A stretch of DNA of 64,000 nucleotides, from positions 1,116,001 through 1,180,000 of the forward strand of contig NZ_JACGWV010000001.1 of NCBI RefSeq assembly GCF_014137995.1, given 5' to 3'. Position 1 is the stretch's first letter. Every line of letters begins with the position of its first letter. The DNA comes from Promicromonospora sukumoe (GTDB lineage Bacteria > Actinomycetota > Actinomycetes > Actinomycetales > Cellulomonadaceae). Of this stretch, positions 53,268 to 60,441 are shown piece after piece. Position numbers and translations under genes: made by a program. The notes beneath the pieces were generated by a model, which saw nothing but the letters and a program-made list of their open reading frames with translations, was not told where the DNA came from and searched no databases.

Positions 53268-54659
53268 CTACGCCGCGCCGACGGCGGTCGCGGCCGCCCG
53301 GCGGGTGAGCGGGGCGCGCAGGCCCAGGTGCTCGCGCAGCGTGGTTCCCGTGTACGACGTCGGGTACGCGCCCCGCTCCTGGAGCTCCGGGACCACCCGG
53401 TCGACGATGTCGTCCAGGCCCGACGGCACGATCCACGGGCTGATGTTGAACCCGTCGACGGCGCCGGTGCGCACCCACCGGATCAGGTCCTCGGCGACCG
53501 AGGCGGGCATGCCCTGGAAGCCGCGCTCGCCGCTGTCGCGGACCACGAGCTCGCGGATCGACAGGTGCTCGGCCTCGGCCAGCGCCCGCCAGCGCGCGGC
53601 GACCTCGCGGGTGCGCGCCCCGGTGGTGGCCGAGCCGCGCTCGCCGCCCAGCTCCTCCACGACCGGGTCGTGGGCGGGCAGGGGACCGTCGGGGTCGTAG
53701 CCGGACAGGTCCTCGCCCCAGATGTTGCCCACGATCGACAGCGCCGTGGCCGGGCTGACCTGGTTCCAGCGGACCCAGCGCGCCCGCTCCTCGGCGTCGG
53801 CGGGCGTGTCGCCCACGATGATGCCGGTGCCGGGGAAGATCTTCACGTCGTCCTCGGGGCGGCCCGCGGCCACGGTCCGACGGCGGACGTCGGCGGCGAA
53901 CTCCAGCGCGTCGGCCAGCACGGCGCCGTGGCGGGAGAAGATCACGTCCGCGTTGGCCGCCGCGAAGTCGCGGCCCTGCGGGGAGTCGCCCGCCTGGAAG
54001 ATGATCGGATGCCCCTGCGGGCTGCGCGGCGTGGTGGGGTCGAGCTCGACGTCGAACATCGCGCTGTGCTCGGAGACGTGCGCGACGGTCCCGCTGAACG
54101 CGTCGCTGCCGCCGGCGTCGGGGAAGGCGTCCCAGATCTGGCGGGCGACGTCGAGCTGGCCCTGCGCCCGGTCGTACCGCAGGGCGTGGTCGAGGTACCC
54201 GCCGCGGCGGAAGTTGGCGCCGGTCCAGGCGTTGTCCGTGGTCACGACGTTCCACGCGGCGCGGCCGCCGGACAGCACGTCCAGGCTCTGCAGCCGCCGG
54301 GCCAGGTCGGCCGGGTCGTTGTACGTGGTGTTCTGGGTGGCGACGAGGCCGATGTGCGTCGTGATCGCGGCCAGCGCGGCGAGCTGCGTGATCGCGTCGG
54401 GCCGGCCCACCACGTCGAGGTCGTGCAGGGCGCCGCGCGACTCGCGCAGCCGCAGTCCCTCGCCGAGGAAGAACGCGTCGAACAGCCCGCGCTCGGCCGT
54501 GCGGATCACGCGCTCGAACGTGGCGAAGTCGGTCTGCGACCCGGACTCCGGGTCGGACCAGATGGTGGTGTGGTTGACGCCCTGGAAGAAGACGCCGAAG
54601 TGCACCTGGGCGTCGGGTCGGGTCACGGGGACGTCGGGGTGGCGGTCGGGCACGGTCAT
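53268..54659 (-). CDS. Canonical NtaA/DmoA-type LLM flavin monooxygenase (operon C)
   Basis: 463 residues. GVFFQGVNHTTIWSDPESGS, ERGLFDAFFLGEGLRLRES, LDVLSGGRAAWNVVTTDNAW, RSPQGHPIIFQAGDSPQGRDFAA and TSYTGTTLREHLGL parallel the operon B protein closely, so these two are paralogues. ATG 54659 is set by GGAGG just upstream. It is the second gene of a minus-strand pair, 10 bases after the short LLM. Confidence 0.88.
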   Translation of the reverse strand: MTVPDRHPDVPVTRPDAQVHFGVFFQGVNHTTIWSDPESGSQTDFATFERVIRTAERGLFDAFFLGEGLRLRESRGALHDLDVVGRPDAITQLAALAAITTHIGLVATQNTTYNDPADLARRLQSLDVLSGGRAAWNVVTTDNAWTGANFRRGGYLDHALRYDRAQGQLDVARQIWDAFPDAGGSDAFSGTVAHVSEHSAMFDVELDPTTPRSPQGHPIIFQAGDSPQGRDFAAANADVIFSRHGAVLADALEFAADVRRRTVAAGRPEDDVKIFPGTGIIVGDTPADAEERARWVRWNQVSPATALSIVGNIWGEDLSGYDPDGPLPAHDPVVEELGGERGSATTGARTREVAARWRALAEAEHLSIRELVVRDSGERGFQGMPASVAEDLIRWVRTGAVDGFNISPWIVPSGLDDIVDRVVPELQERGAYPTSYTGTTLREHLGLRAPLTRRAAATAVGAA

Positions 54660-54669
54660 GGCGGCCTCC

Positions 54670-55896
54670 TCAGGCGCTCGGCGCGTCGGCCAGGACGCGC
54701 GTCTCGTAGCGGTTGGCGGGGCGCGGCAGCCCGAGGGACTCGCGCAGCGTGGCCCCCGCACGCGGCGCCGCGACGAGCCGGGCGGCCCGCAGTGCGGGCA
54801 GCACGTCGCGCGCCAGCACCGGCAGGTCGACGTCGAGCACCGCGGGCAGGAGCCGCACGCCGTCGACCGGGCGGCGGCCGTCCGGACCGGGCGTGGCGAG
54901 CTCGGTGAGCAGGGCGACCAGCCCGGCGGCGTCGCCCACGTAGCGCAGGGCGCGCGTGTCCCACGGCGAGCGCACGCCCGCGGGCGTGCTGGCGTCCAGC
55001 ACCGCGAGGCGGTCCGCGCCGGTGCGACCCCCGGCGTCGAGCACCACCTCGAGGTCGACGCCGGCCAGCGGCGAGTGCTCGCGCGCCGCGGTCGCGTTGC
55101 CGCGCGCCGTGCCGACGCCGGAGCCGCCGACCAGCGTGACGTCGACGAGGCGTTCGGCGCCGCCTGCCTCCGGGGCGCCCGGGCGGCCGAGGGCGGGCCG
55201 CACGTCGCCGTCGGACGCCAGCACCACGAGCTGCCCCTGGGGCGGCCGGGGCGTGATGAGCGGGCCCTTCACGGAGAAGGTCTCGCCCACGAAGTCCACG
55301 TGGTGCACGCGGTCGCGGTCGATGTAGCGGCCGGTGGGGACGTCGCGGATCACCGCGTCGTCCTCCCACGAGTCCCACAGGTCGCGGACCACCTGCACGA
55401 CGTCGCGCGCTTCGCGCGACACGTCGCCGACGACGGTGCGGCCGTAGGCGTCGGCGGTCGCGGCGTCGCGGGTGACCGCGGCGAGCCAGCCGGCGCGCCC
55501 CGACGCCGCGATGTCCAGCGACGCGAGCTGGGCCGCGACGTGAAAGGGCTCCGGGTACGTGGTCGGCACCTGCGGCACCAGGCCGATCGCCGTCGTCGTG
55601 CGGGAGACGAACGCCGCGCGCGTGACGGACTCCAGCCGGGCCGACGCCGGCGAGCCCGCGACCGCCGGGAGCAGGGCGTCCGTGAAGGAGACGAAGGTGA
55701 GGCCGGCGTGCTCGGCCTGCCGGACCGTGCGCGCCAGCCGGGTGCCGGACACGAGGTCGGCGCCGGCGAGGCGCGCGACGGCGGCGGCCGCCGGGTGCGC
55801 GCCCGCGCCGTCGGCGTCAAGGCCCACGAAGAAGGGGGCCGGGTGTGCTGACGGTGGCGGTGCAGAGGGCTGTGCTGGGGGCGGTGAAGAGGGCAA
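54670..55896 (-). CDS. Divergent short LLM-class protein (operon C), TTG start
   Basis: 408 residues from a TTG at 55896, which has CGGAGG six bases upstream; the open frame continues 5' but crosses the predicted promoter, so the TTG is preferred. Same subgroup as 45982 and 50422: LASLDIAASGRAGWLAAV, DSWEDDAVIRDVPTGRYIDRD, ITPRPPQGQLVVLAS, and C-terminal PRAGATLRESLGL. The N-terminal 20 residues are Pro/Ser/Ala-rich. It leads the operon ahead of the canonical partner. Confidence 0.78.
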   Translation of the reverse strand: MPSSPPPAQPSAPPPSAHPAPFFVGLDADGAGAHPAAAAVARLAGADLVSGTRLARTVRQAEHAGLTFVSFTDALLPAVAGSPASARLESVTRAAFVSRTTTAIGLVPQVPTTYPEPFHVAAQLASLDIAASGRAGWLAAVTRDAATADAYGRTVVGDVSREARDVVQVVRDLWDSWEDDAVIRDVPTGRYIDRDRVHHVDFVGETFSVKGPLITPRPPQGQLVVLASDGDVRPALGRPGAPEAGGAERLVDVTLVGGSGVGTARGNATAAREHSPLAGVDLEVVLDAGGRTGADRLAVLDASTPAGVRSPWDTRALRYVGDAAGLVALLTELATPGPDGRRPVDGVRLLPAVLDVDLPVLARDVLPALRAARLVAAPRAGATLRESLGLPRPANRYETRVLADAPSA

Positions 55897-55959
55897 GGGG
55901 ATCCTCCGGATGTCGTCGCGGCGCGCCCCGCGGACCTGTCGCGGACGCCGACCGCGCGC

Positions 55960-56012
55960 AACATAGCCCCGCCCCCGCCGAGCGCAATGGCCCTGCCGGA
56001 TCGTCTCGCCAT
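55960..56012 (-). promoter_or_regulatory. Operon C promoter with GAGA-type activator motif
   Basis: Read on the minus strand: ATGGCGAGACGATCCGGC (GAGA starting at 56007), TTGCGC (55987-55982), 16 bases, TATGTT (55965-55960). GAGA to -10 is 42 bases. It supports the TTG start at 55896. Confidence 0.65.
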
Positions 56013-56072
56013 CCGGTCGCCCCGCCACCCGCGCGTCGTCCCCGCCGACCGTGCCGCCGCCTCCGACGGCGC

Positions 56073-56135
56073 CGTTGACCACAGCAATTCCTGCCAGGGG
56101 GCGCGCGACTCTGGCAGCAACCGCTGTGGTCAACG
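56073..56135. repeat. Imperfect 63-base palindrome in the divergent operon C-nitroreductase gap
   Basis: Arms starting CGTTGACCACAGC pair over 25 positions with three mismatches around a 13-base loop. The gap 55897-56348 (452 bases) holds no gene; it contains this repeat and the two divergent control regions, plus a TATAGT at 56200-56205 that may be another -10. Confidence 0.6.
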
Positions 56136-56266
56136 ACTACGGCGAATGGTCTCTGACGGGAAAAAATCCGACGAGTCAACCAATCCGGCAAAGAGTCCAT
56201 ATAGTGGGCGATCGTCGACGGGAACCCTGGCAGCGGGCGTGGCGGCGCCGCTCGGGCCATGTCCGG

Positions 56267-56296
56267 ATCGTGAGACGACAAAGAGGGGCATTGACG
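56267..56296 (+). promoter_or_regulatory. Weak GAGA-type motif before the nitroreductase
   Basis: TCGTGAGACGACAAAG (GAGA at 56272) followed by TTGACG at 56291-56296. No good -10 is seen at the expected place near 56314 (AGTGCG), so this copy is doubtful. Confidence 0.35.
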
Positions 56297-56348
56297 AACC
56301 GGCCCCGGGCGTGAGTGCGTAGTGGTCCGTCCACCCCACGGAGCACTC

Positions 56349-57407
56349 ATGACAGCCATCGACGCCTTTCCGGTCACTACCCCGACCGAGACCGCTCCCG
56401 CACCCCCGGCCCGCGCGGCGGCCCGGTCCGTCCGCGCACCGCGGGCGCACCAGCACGACCCCCTGCACGACGCCGTGCGCGACGAAGCGCACGGCTCCAC
56501 GCACGACCCCTCCCTCGACCACGGCTCACCCGAGCACGCCGGCCGGCTCGCCGCCGCGCGCGCCCAGGTGGCCGCCCGCTACGGCGTGAGCCCGCGACGA
56601 GCCGACACCGCAGCGCCGCAGGTGTCCGCCACCGTCGCCGCCGCGGCCGACCTCCCGCGGTCCGTGCTGGACGTCCAGCTCGGGCACCGCTCGGTCCGGC
56701 GCTTCCTGCCCGGGCCGCTCGCGCCGTCCGTGCTGCCCACCCTCGTGGCGGCCGCCCAGTCCGCGCCGACGACGTCGAACCTCCAGCTCTGGAGCGTCGT
56801 CGCGATCACCGACACGGCGCGCCTGGCGCGCGTCGCCGAGCTGTCGGGTCAGCAGGAGCACGTGCGCGACGCGCCCCTGCTGCTTGTCTGGGTCGCCGAC
56901 GTCGCCCGCGTGCGCACCCTCGCCGAGCGGCGGAACACGGCCGTCCACGCGACCGGGTACCTGGAGACCACGGTCACCGCGTACCTCGACGCGGCGCTCG
57001 CGGCGCAGAACGCCATGGTCGCCGCCGAGTCGCTCGGGCTCGGCACGGTCTACCTCGGCGGGGTCCGCGACCGGCCCGAGGCGCTCGCGGCCGAGCTGCG
57101 GCTGCCGCGCGGCACGGCGCCCGTCGTGGGCCTCGTCGTCGGCCGCCCCGACCCGGCGGCGCGTCCCGGGCGGGTCAAGCCGCGGCTGCCGCAGGCCGTG
57201 GTGCTGCACCACGAGACCTACGACACGGCGCGGCAGCTCCGGCCGCTGGCCGCCTACGAGCGGCGGATGACCGACTTCTACCGCGAGGAGGGCATGGACG
57301 GCGGCTGGATCGGTCGCACGCTGACCCGGCTGCGCGGGCCGGGGTCGCTGCGCGGCCGGGAGCGACTGCGGTCGGCACTGGCCACGCTGGGGCTGCCGTC
57401 CTGGTAA
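56349..57407 (+). CDS. Nitroreductase-family flavoprotein with His/Asp-rich N-terminal extension
   Basis: 352 residues. The N-terminal 100 are low complexity, with a His/Asp-rich stretch (HQHDPLHDAVRDEAHG). The NfsA/FRP-type domain follows: LGHRSVRRFLPGPLAP, AAQSAPTTSNLQLWSVV, LAAQNAMVAAESLGLGTVYLGG, and the C-terminal YDTARQLRPLAAYERRMTDFYRE-type tail. It is an NADPH:FMN oxidoreductase or nitro/quinone reductase and could supply reduced flavin to the LLM enzymes. ACGGAG lies just before the ATG. It is divergent from operon C. Confidence 0.82.
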   Translation: MTAIDAFPVTTPTETAPAPPARAAARSVRAPRAHQHDPLHDAVRDEAHGSTHDPSLDHGSPEHAGRLAAARAQVAARYGVSPRRADTAAPQVSATVAAAADLPRSVLDVQLGHRSVRRFLPGPLAPSVLPTLVAAAQSAPTTSNLQLWSVVAITDTARLARVAELSGQQEHVRDAPLLLVWVADVARVRTLAERRNTAVHATGYLETTVTAYLDAALAAQNAMVAAESLGLGTVYLGGVRDRPEALAAELRLPRGTAPVVGLVVGRPDPAARPGRVKPRLPQAVVLHHETYDTARQLRPLAAYERRMTDFYREEGMDGGWIGRTLTRLRGPGSLRGRERLRSALATLGLPSW

Positions 57408-57418
57408 GGCTGCTGCGC

Positions 57419-57653
57419 TTCCGGGCGTAATGACTGGGTAGACGGCACACAGCTGCGTGCCCAGCGATTGTGCCGGGATCTGGCCCCGTTCCGGGCCCAA
57501 TGACTGGGTAGATGCCACACCACCGTCTACCCAGTCATTACGCCCGGATGTCGTCTCGTTTCGGGCGTCATCGCCGGGTGCGGCCGGGGGTTGGTCTACC
57601 TCGTCATTGGGCCCGGAAACCAGGTGGTTCCGGGCCCAATGACTGGGTAGAAC
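57419..57653. repeat. Cluster of TCTACCCAGTCATT-family palindromic repeats
   Basis: In the 315-base gap after the nitroreductase: half-element c (57419-57442), half-element d (57489-57512), an oppositely oriented half-element e (57526-57545, followed by a degenerate partner), and a complete hairpin f (57593-57653) whose 26-base arms differ at three positions. Consensus half-site TCTACCCAGTCATTRSGCCC. No spacer regularity of a CRISPR. The remainder of the gap shows no gene. Confidence 0.75.
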
Positions 57654-57722
57654 GTCCGCGCCAACGCTGTCCCGGGGCGGCGTCAACACCGTCCCGCGAC
57701 GGCGCTAGCCCCGCGCCGTCGC

Positions 57723-58286
57723 TCAGATCGCCGTGTCGTCGCCGATGCGGTGGTACGCGCGGTTCTTGTAGACCAGCGGCGAGGCGTCCGGCTGCCCGCC
57801 GCGCTCGGTGAGGCTGGAGGCCAGCGCCCGCAGCGAGACGAGGTAGCTGTCGCCGATCGGGGTGCGCTGCACGACGCGCGCCCGGAACCACGAGACGGCG
57901 CCGTCGATCACGGGCTCCCCGGTGGGCAGGGGTGACCAGCCGCCGTCGGCGAAGCGGTCGATGCCGCTGGTGGCGAAGCGCGCCGAGACGTGGTCCTGGT
58001 GGTCGGCGAGGAAGCTGACCGCCAGCGTGCTGGCCTCGGAGATCGCGGGCCACGACGAGGACGTCGAGGCGAGCGAGAACGCCAGCAGCGGGGGCGCCGC
58101 GGAGACCGAGATGACCGACGTCGCCGTGAAGCCGACGGGTCGGCCCTCGTGCAGCAGGGCGACGACGGCGACCCCGGCGGGGTGGTTGCGGAAGACGGTC
58201 TTGAACTCGTCGGGGCTGAGCTGGGGCTCGTCCTGCTGGGCCAAGAGCTCCTCCAGGGCGGACAGATCGATGTTCTCGGCGGTCAT
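57723..58286 (-). CDS. Flavin reductase-like protein
   Basis: 187 residues with the flavin reductase-like split barrel: FKTVFRNHPAGVAVVALLHEGRPVGFTATSV-type N-terminal half (two strands around VAVV and GFTATS), PLLAFSLASTSSSWP, and LAVSFLADHQDHVSARFA. It likely reduces FMN with NAD(P)H for two-component monooxygenases. Its start overlaps the FMN reductase stop by ATGA, so the two are coupled. Confidence 0.85.
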   Translation of the reverse strand: MTAENIDLSALEELLAQQDEPQLSPDEFKTVFRNHPAGVAVVALLHEGRPVGFTATSVISVSAAPPLLAFSLASTSSSWPAISEASTLAVSFLADHQDHVSARFATSGIDRFADGGWSPLPTGEPVIDGAVSWFRARVVQRTPIGDSYLVSLRALASSLTERGGQPDASPLVYKNRAYHRIGDDTAI

Positions 58287-58861
58287 CGCACGACCTCCCC
58301 GACACCGGCAGCAACAAGCGCCGGCACCACGGCCCGCCGCAGCGCCTCACCACCCCGGTCCAGCCAGGCCTCGATCACGCCGTCCAGGTCGGCGAGCTGC
58401 CCCTCGGTGACGGTCAGCGAGCGGGCCGGCACCACGGCGCCGAGCTCGACGAGCACGGGCCGCAGGTGCACCTCGCCCGCGAGTGCGTGCCCCGGGTTGC
58501 CGGAGACCACGAGCGGCACGGCGACGACGCCGGCGAGGCCGTCGTTGCCGTACAGGTCCAGGAAGGACTTGAGCAGCCCGGTGTAGGCCGCCTTGTAGAC
58601 GGGGGTGGCGATCACGGCGACGGTGGCGCCGGCGAGGCGCTCCTTCGCGGCGTCGGCCGCCGGGTGCTCGGGCGCGAGGATCTCCGCGGCGAACGTGGCC
58701 AGGTCGATCGTCGCGACGTCGTCGATGCCCAGGTGCGCGGCGATCCGCTGCGCGGCCGCCTCGGCGGCGCCCAGGGTGCGCGACCCGGGCCGCGGGTTGC
58801 CGGAGACGACCACGACGGTGGGTGCGGACTCGGTGGTGGTCGGTGCGTTCGGTGAGGTCAT
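58283..58861 (-). CDS. NADPH-dependent FMN reductase (SsuE/MsuE type)
   Basis: 192-residue flavodoxin-like reductase: VVVVSGNPRPGSRTLGAA phosphate loop, IATPVYKAAYTGLLKSFLDLYG, and GLAGVVAVPLVVSGNPGHAL. The family supplies FMNH2 to alkanesulfonate and related monooxygenases and is typically induced by sulfur starvation. First gene of its operon, preceded by a GAGA-type promoter. Confidence 0.88.
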   Translation of the reverse strand: MTSPNAPTTTESAPTVVVVSGNPRPGSRTLGAAEAAAQRIAAHLGIDDVATIDLATFAAEILAPEHPAADAAKERLAGATVAVIATPVYKAAYTGLLKSFLDLYGNDGLAGVVAVPLVVSGNPGHALAGEVHLRPVLVELGAVVPARSLTVTEGQLADLDGVIEAWLDRGGEALRRAVVPALVAAGVGEVVR

Positions 58862-58925
58862 GTGAGGGCTCCTCGCAACAGGTTGAGCTTTGGTGGTCGC
58901 GCGGTGGGCGGTTGACCGTGAGGGA

Positions 58926-58979
58926 GGTATAGGCGGCGAATCGGAGGATGACCAGGGCCAGACCCGGACTTCTCACTAT
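58926..58979 (-). promoter_or_regulatory. FMN reductase promoter with GAGA-type activator motif
   Basis: On the minus strand: ATAGTGAGAAGTCCGGG (GAGA from 58974), CTGGTC (58955-58950), 18 bases, TATACC (58931-58926). GAGA to -10 is 43 bases; the start codon is 65 bases further. Confidence 0.7.
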
Positions 58980-59004
58980 CCGGACCCGTTCGTGGGCACC
59001 GGCG

Positions 59005-60225
59005 TCAGCCGAAGGCGCGCGCCAGCCGCTCGACGGCGGTGCGCAGCTCGTCGTCCGTGCGGTCGCCGTACGCCAGGCGCAGGCGGCGCGCGGAGTCCGT
59101 GCCGGGTCCCGTCACGAAGAACTCGCCCTGCTGGTAGTCGATTCCCTCGGCGCTCGCCCGGGCGTGCAGCGCGGCGGCGTCCACGGCGTCGTCGGCGAGG
59201 CACGGCCAGAGGAAGAACCCGCCCTCCGGCACGGTGGCCTCCAGCTGGCCGGGGAGCTGGGCCTCCAGCTCCGCGACCAGCAGCTCCGCGCGGTGCCGGT
59301 ACAGCTCGCGGGCCGCGGCGAGCGTCGTGTCGAACCAGCCGGGGCGGCTGACCAGCAGGTGCTCCACGAGGGTCTGCACGAACGTCGAGGAGTGTGAGTC
59401 CTGGCGGTTGCGCAGCCGCAGGAACGGGTCGACGAGGTGGTCGGGCAGCACGAGCCAGCCCAGGCGCAGGCCCGGGCCGAGCGTCTTGGTGAACGTGTTG
59501 ACGTGCACCACGTGGTCGGAGTCGAAGAACACGCGCCGGCCCTGGTCGGTGCCCGCGAACCGCAGCTCGCGGTACGGGTCGTCGGCGATCACCACGAACC
59601 CGTACCGCTCCGCCAGCTCGACGAGCGCGGCGCGCTTGGCCGCCGACAGCGTGCCCTGCGACGGGTTGTGGAAGTCGGGCACGGTGTAGACGGCGGCGAT
59701 CCGCTCGCCCTCGGCCAGACGCCGGGCCAGGTGCTCGACGTCGAGCCCGTCCGCCTCGACCGGCACCGGCAGCGTCTCGGCGCCGACGAGCTCCAGAGTG
59801 CGCAGGAACAGCGGGTACGCGGGATTGTCGACGGCGACCCGGCCGCCGCGCTCGACCAGCGCCTGCACCGTCAGCGACAGGCCGTGCATGCCGCCGTTCG
59901 TGATCAGGATCCGGCGCGGGTTTACGCCCTCCCGCTCGGCGATCCAGCCGCGCAGGCCCTCGAAGCCGTGCGAGCCGGAGTACTGCAGCGCGGCGGCGGC
60001 CCCGCCGGCGTCCCAGACCTCGCCGAGCGACTCGCGCAGCTCGGCCAGGGGCAGCGCCGACGGGTCGGGGATGCCGCCGAGCAGGCGGATCGCGTCGGGG
60101 CGCGGCGACAGCAGGCTCTGGTCGCCGAAGCCCTTCGGCACCGTCAGGCCCCGGGCCAGGGCGGACGGGACCAGCGGCGCGGTGGCGGCCGGCGCGTCCG
60201 GGGCGGTCGGGTCGGTGAGCGTCAT
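59005..60225 (-). CDS. PLP-dependent class I/II aminotransferase (MocR-like core, no HTH)
   Basis: 406 residues. RLLGGIPDPSALP, ALQYSGSHGFEGLRGWIAER, ITNGGMHGLSLTVQAL, VYTVPDFHNPSQGTLS, ADDPYRELRF and the Schiff-base Lys in NTFTKTLGPGLRLGW define an alpha-aminoadipate-type aminotransferase. There is no DNA-binding domain. In a sulfur context it might act on cysteine- or methionine-derived amino or keto acids; that is inference. It has its own GAGA-type promoter, divergent from the GlcD-like gene. Confidence 0.85.
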   Translation of the reverse strand: MTLTDPTAPDAPAATAPLVPSALARGLTVPKGFGDQSLLSPRPDAIRLLGGIPDPSALPLAELRESLGEVWDAGGAAAALQYSGSHGFEGLRGWIAEREGVNPRRILITNGGMHGLSLTVQALVERGGRVAVDNPAYPLFLRTLELVGAETLPVPVEADGLDVEHLARRLAEGERIAAVYTVPDFHNPSQGTLSAAKRAALVELAERYGFVVIADDPYRELRFAGTDQGRRVFFDSDHVVHVNTFTKTLGPGLRLGWLVLPDHLVDPFLRLRNRQDSHSSTFVQTLVEHLLVSRPGWFDTTLAAARELYRHRAELLVAELEAQLPGQLEATVPEGGFFLWPCLADDAVDAAALHARASAEGIDYQQGEFFVTGPGTDSARRLRLAYGDRTDDELRTAVERLARAFG

Positions 60226-60298
60226 GTCGTCTCCTCGGGAAGCGGTGGGGTGCGGCCGGCCCGACGGCGGTCGGCGGCCGGGGCGGGTACGGCCCGCA

Positions 60299-60351
60299 GG
60301 TATAAGGCATGCCCGGCCCGACGCCGCCCGGTTTCGCCGAACTTCTCAGTC
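60299..60351 (-). promoter_or_regulatory. Aminotransferase promoter with GAGA-type activator motif
   Basis: On the minus strand: GACTGAGAAGTTCGGCG (GAGA from 60347) and TATACC (60304-60299), 43 bases apart. The -35 is weak (near GGCGTC), which suits an activator-dependent promoter. Confidence 0.65.
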
Positions 60352-60387
60352 CCTGGACGCGATACGGGCGCGAGCCGCTCAAGATCC

Positions 60388-60435
60388 GAGACGTCGCCGA
60401 AGATCGTTGACTCGCGGGGGAGCGGCTCGTAGAAC
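60388..60435 (+). promoter_or_regulatory. GlcD-like gene promoter with GAGA-type motif; leaderless start
   Basis: ATCCGAGACGTCGCCGAA (GAGA at 60388), TTGACT (60407-60412), 17 bases, TAGAAC (60430-60435). GAGA to -10 is 42 bases. The ATG at 60442 is only 6 bases after the -10, at or next to the expected transcription start, so the mRNA is probably leaderless. Confidence 0.65.
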
Positions 60436-60441
60436 CGCGAC

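Noticed and set aside
54670..56133. Longer ATG start for the operon C short LLM
   Set aside because: The extension would cross the predicted -10, -35 and activator motif and contains Arg/Gly-rich non-conserved sequence; TTG 55896 has a good ribosome site.
56200..56205. TATAGT as the main nitroreductase promoter
   Set aside because: No convincing -35 at 16-18 bases and it is about 150 bases from the start; left as a possible minor promoter only.
57419..57653. Regular-looking repeats suggestive of a CRISPR array
   Set aside because: Repeats alternate in orientation, spacing is irregular, halves pair into hairpins, and no cas genes are near; this is a palindromic interspersed element.
58862..58925. 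Second Cys leader peptide before the FMN reductase
   Set aside because: Two adjacent Cys codons occur in one frame (TGT TGC near 58881), but no start codon precedes them after the predicted transcription start.
59005..60225. MocR-type transcription factor that could be the GAGA-motif activator
   Set aside because: The protein begins directly with the aminotransferase domain; no winged-helix GntR segment is encoded in frame upstream.
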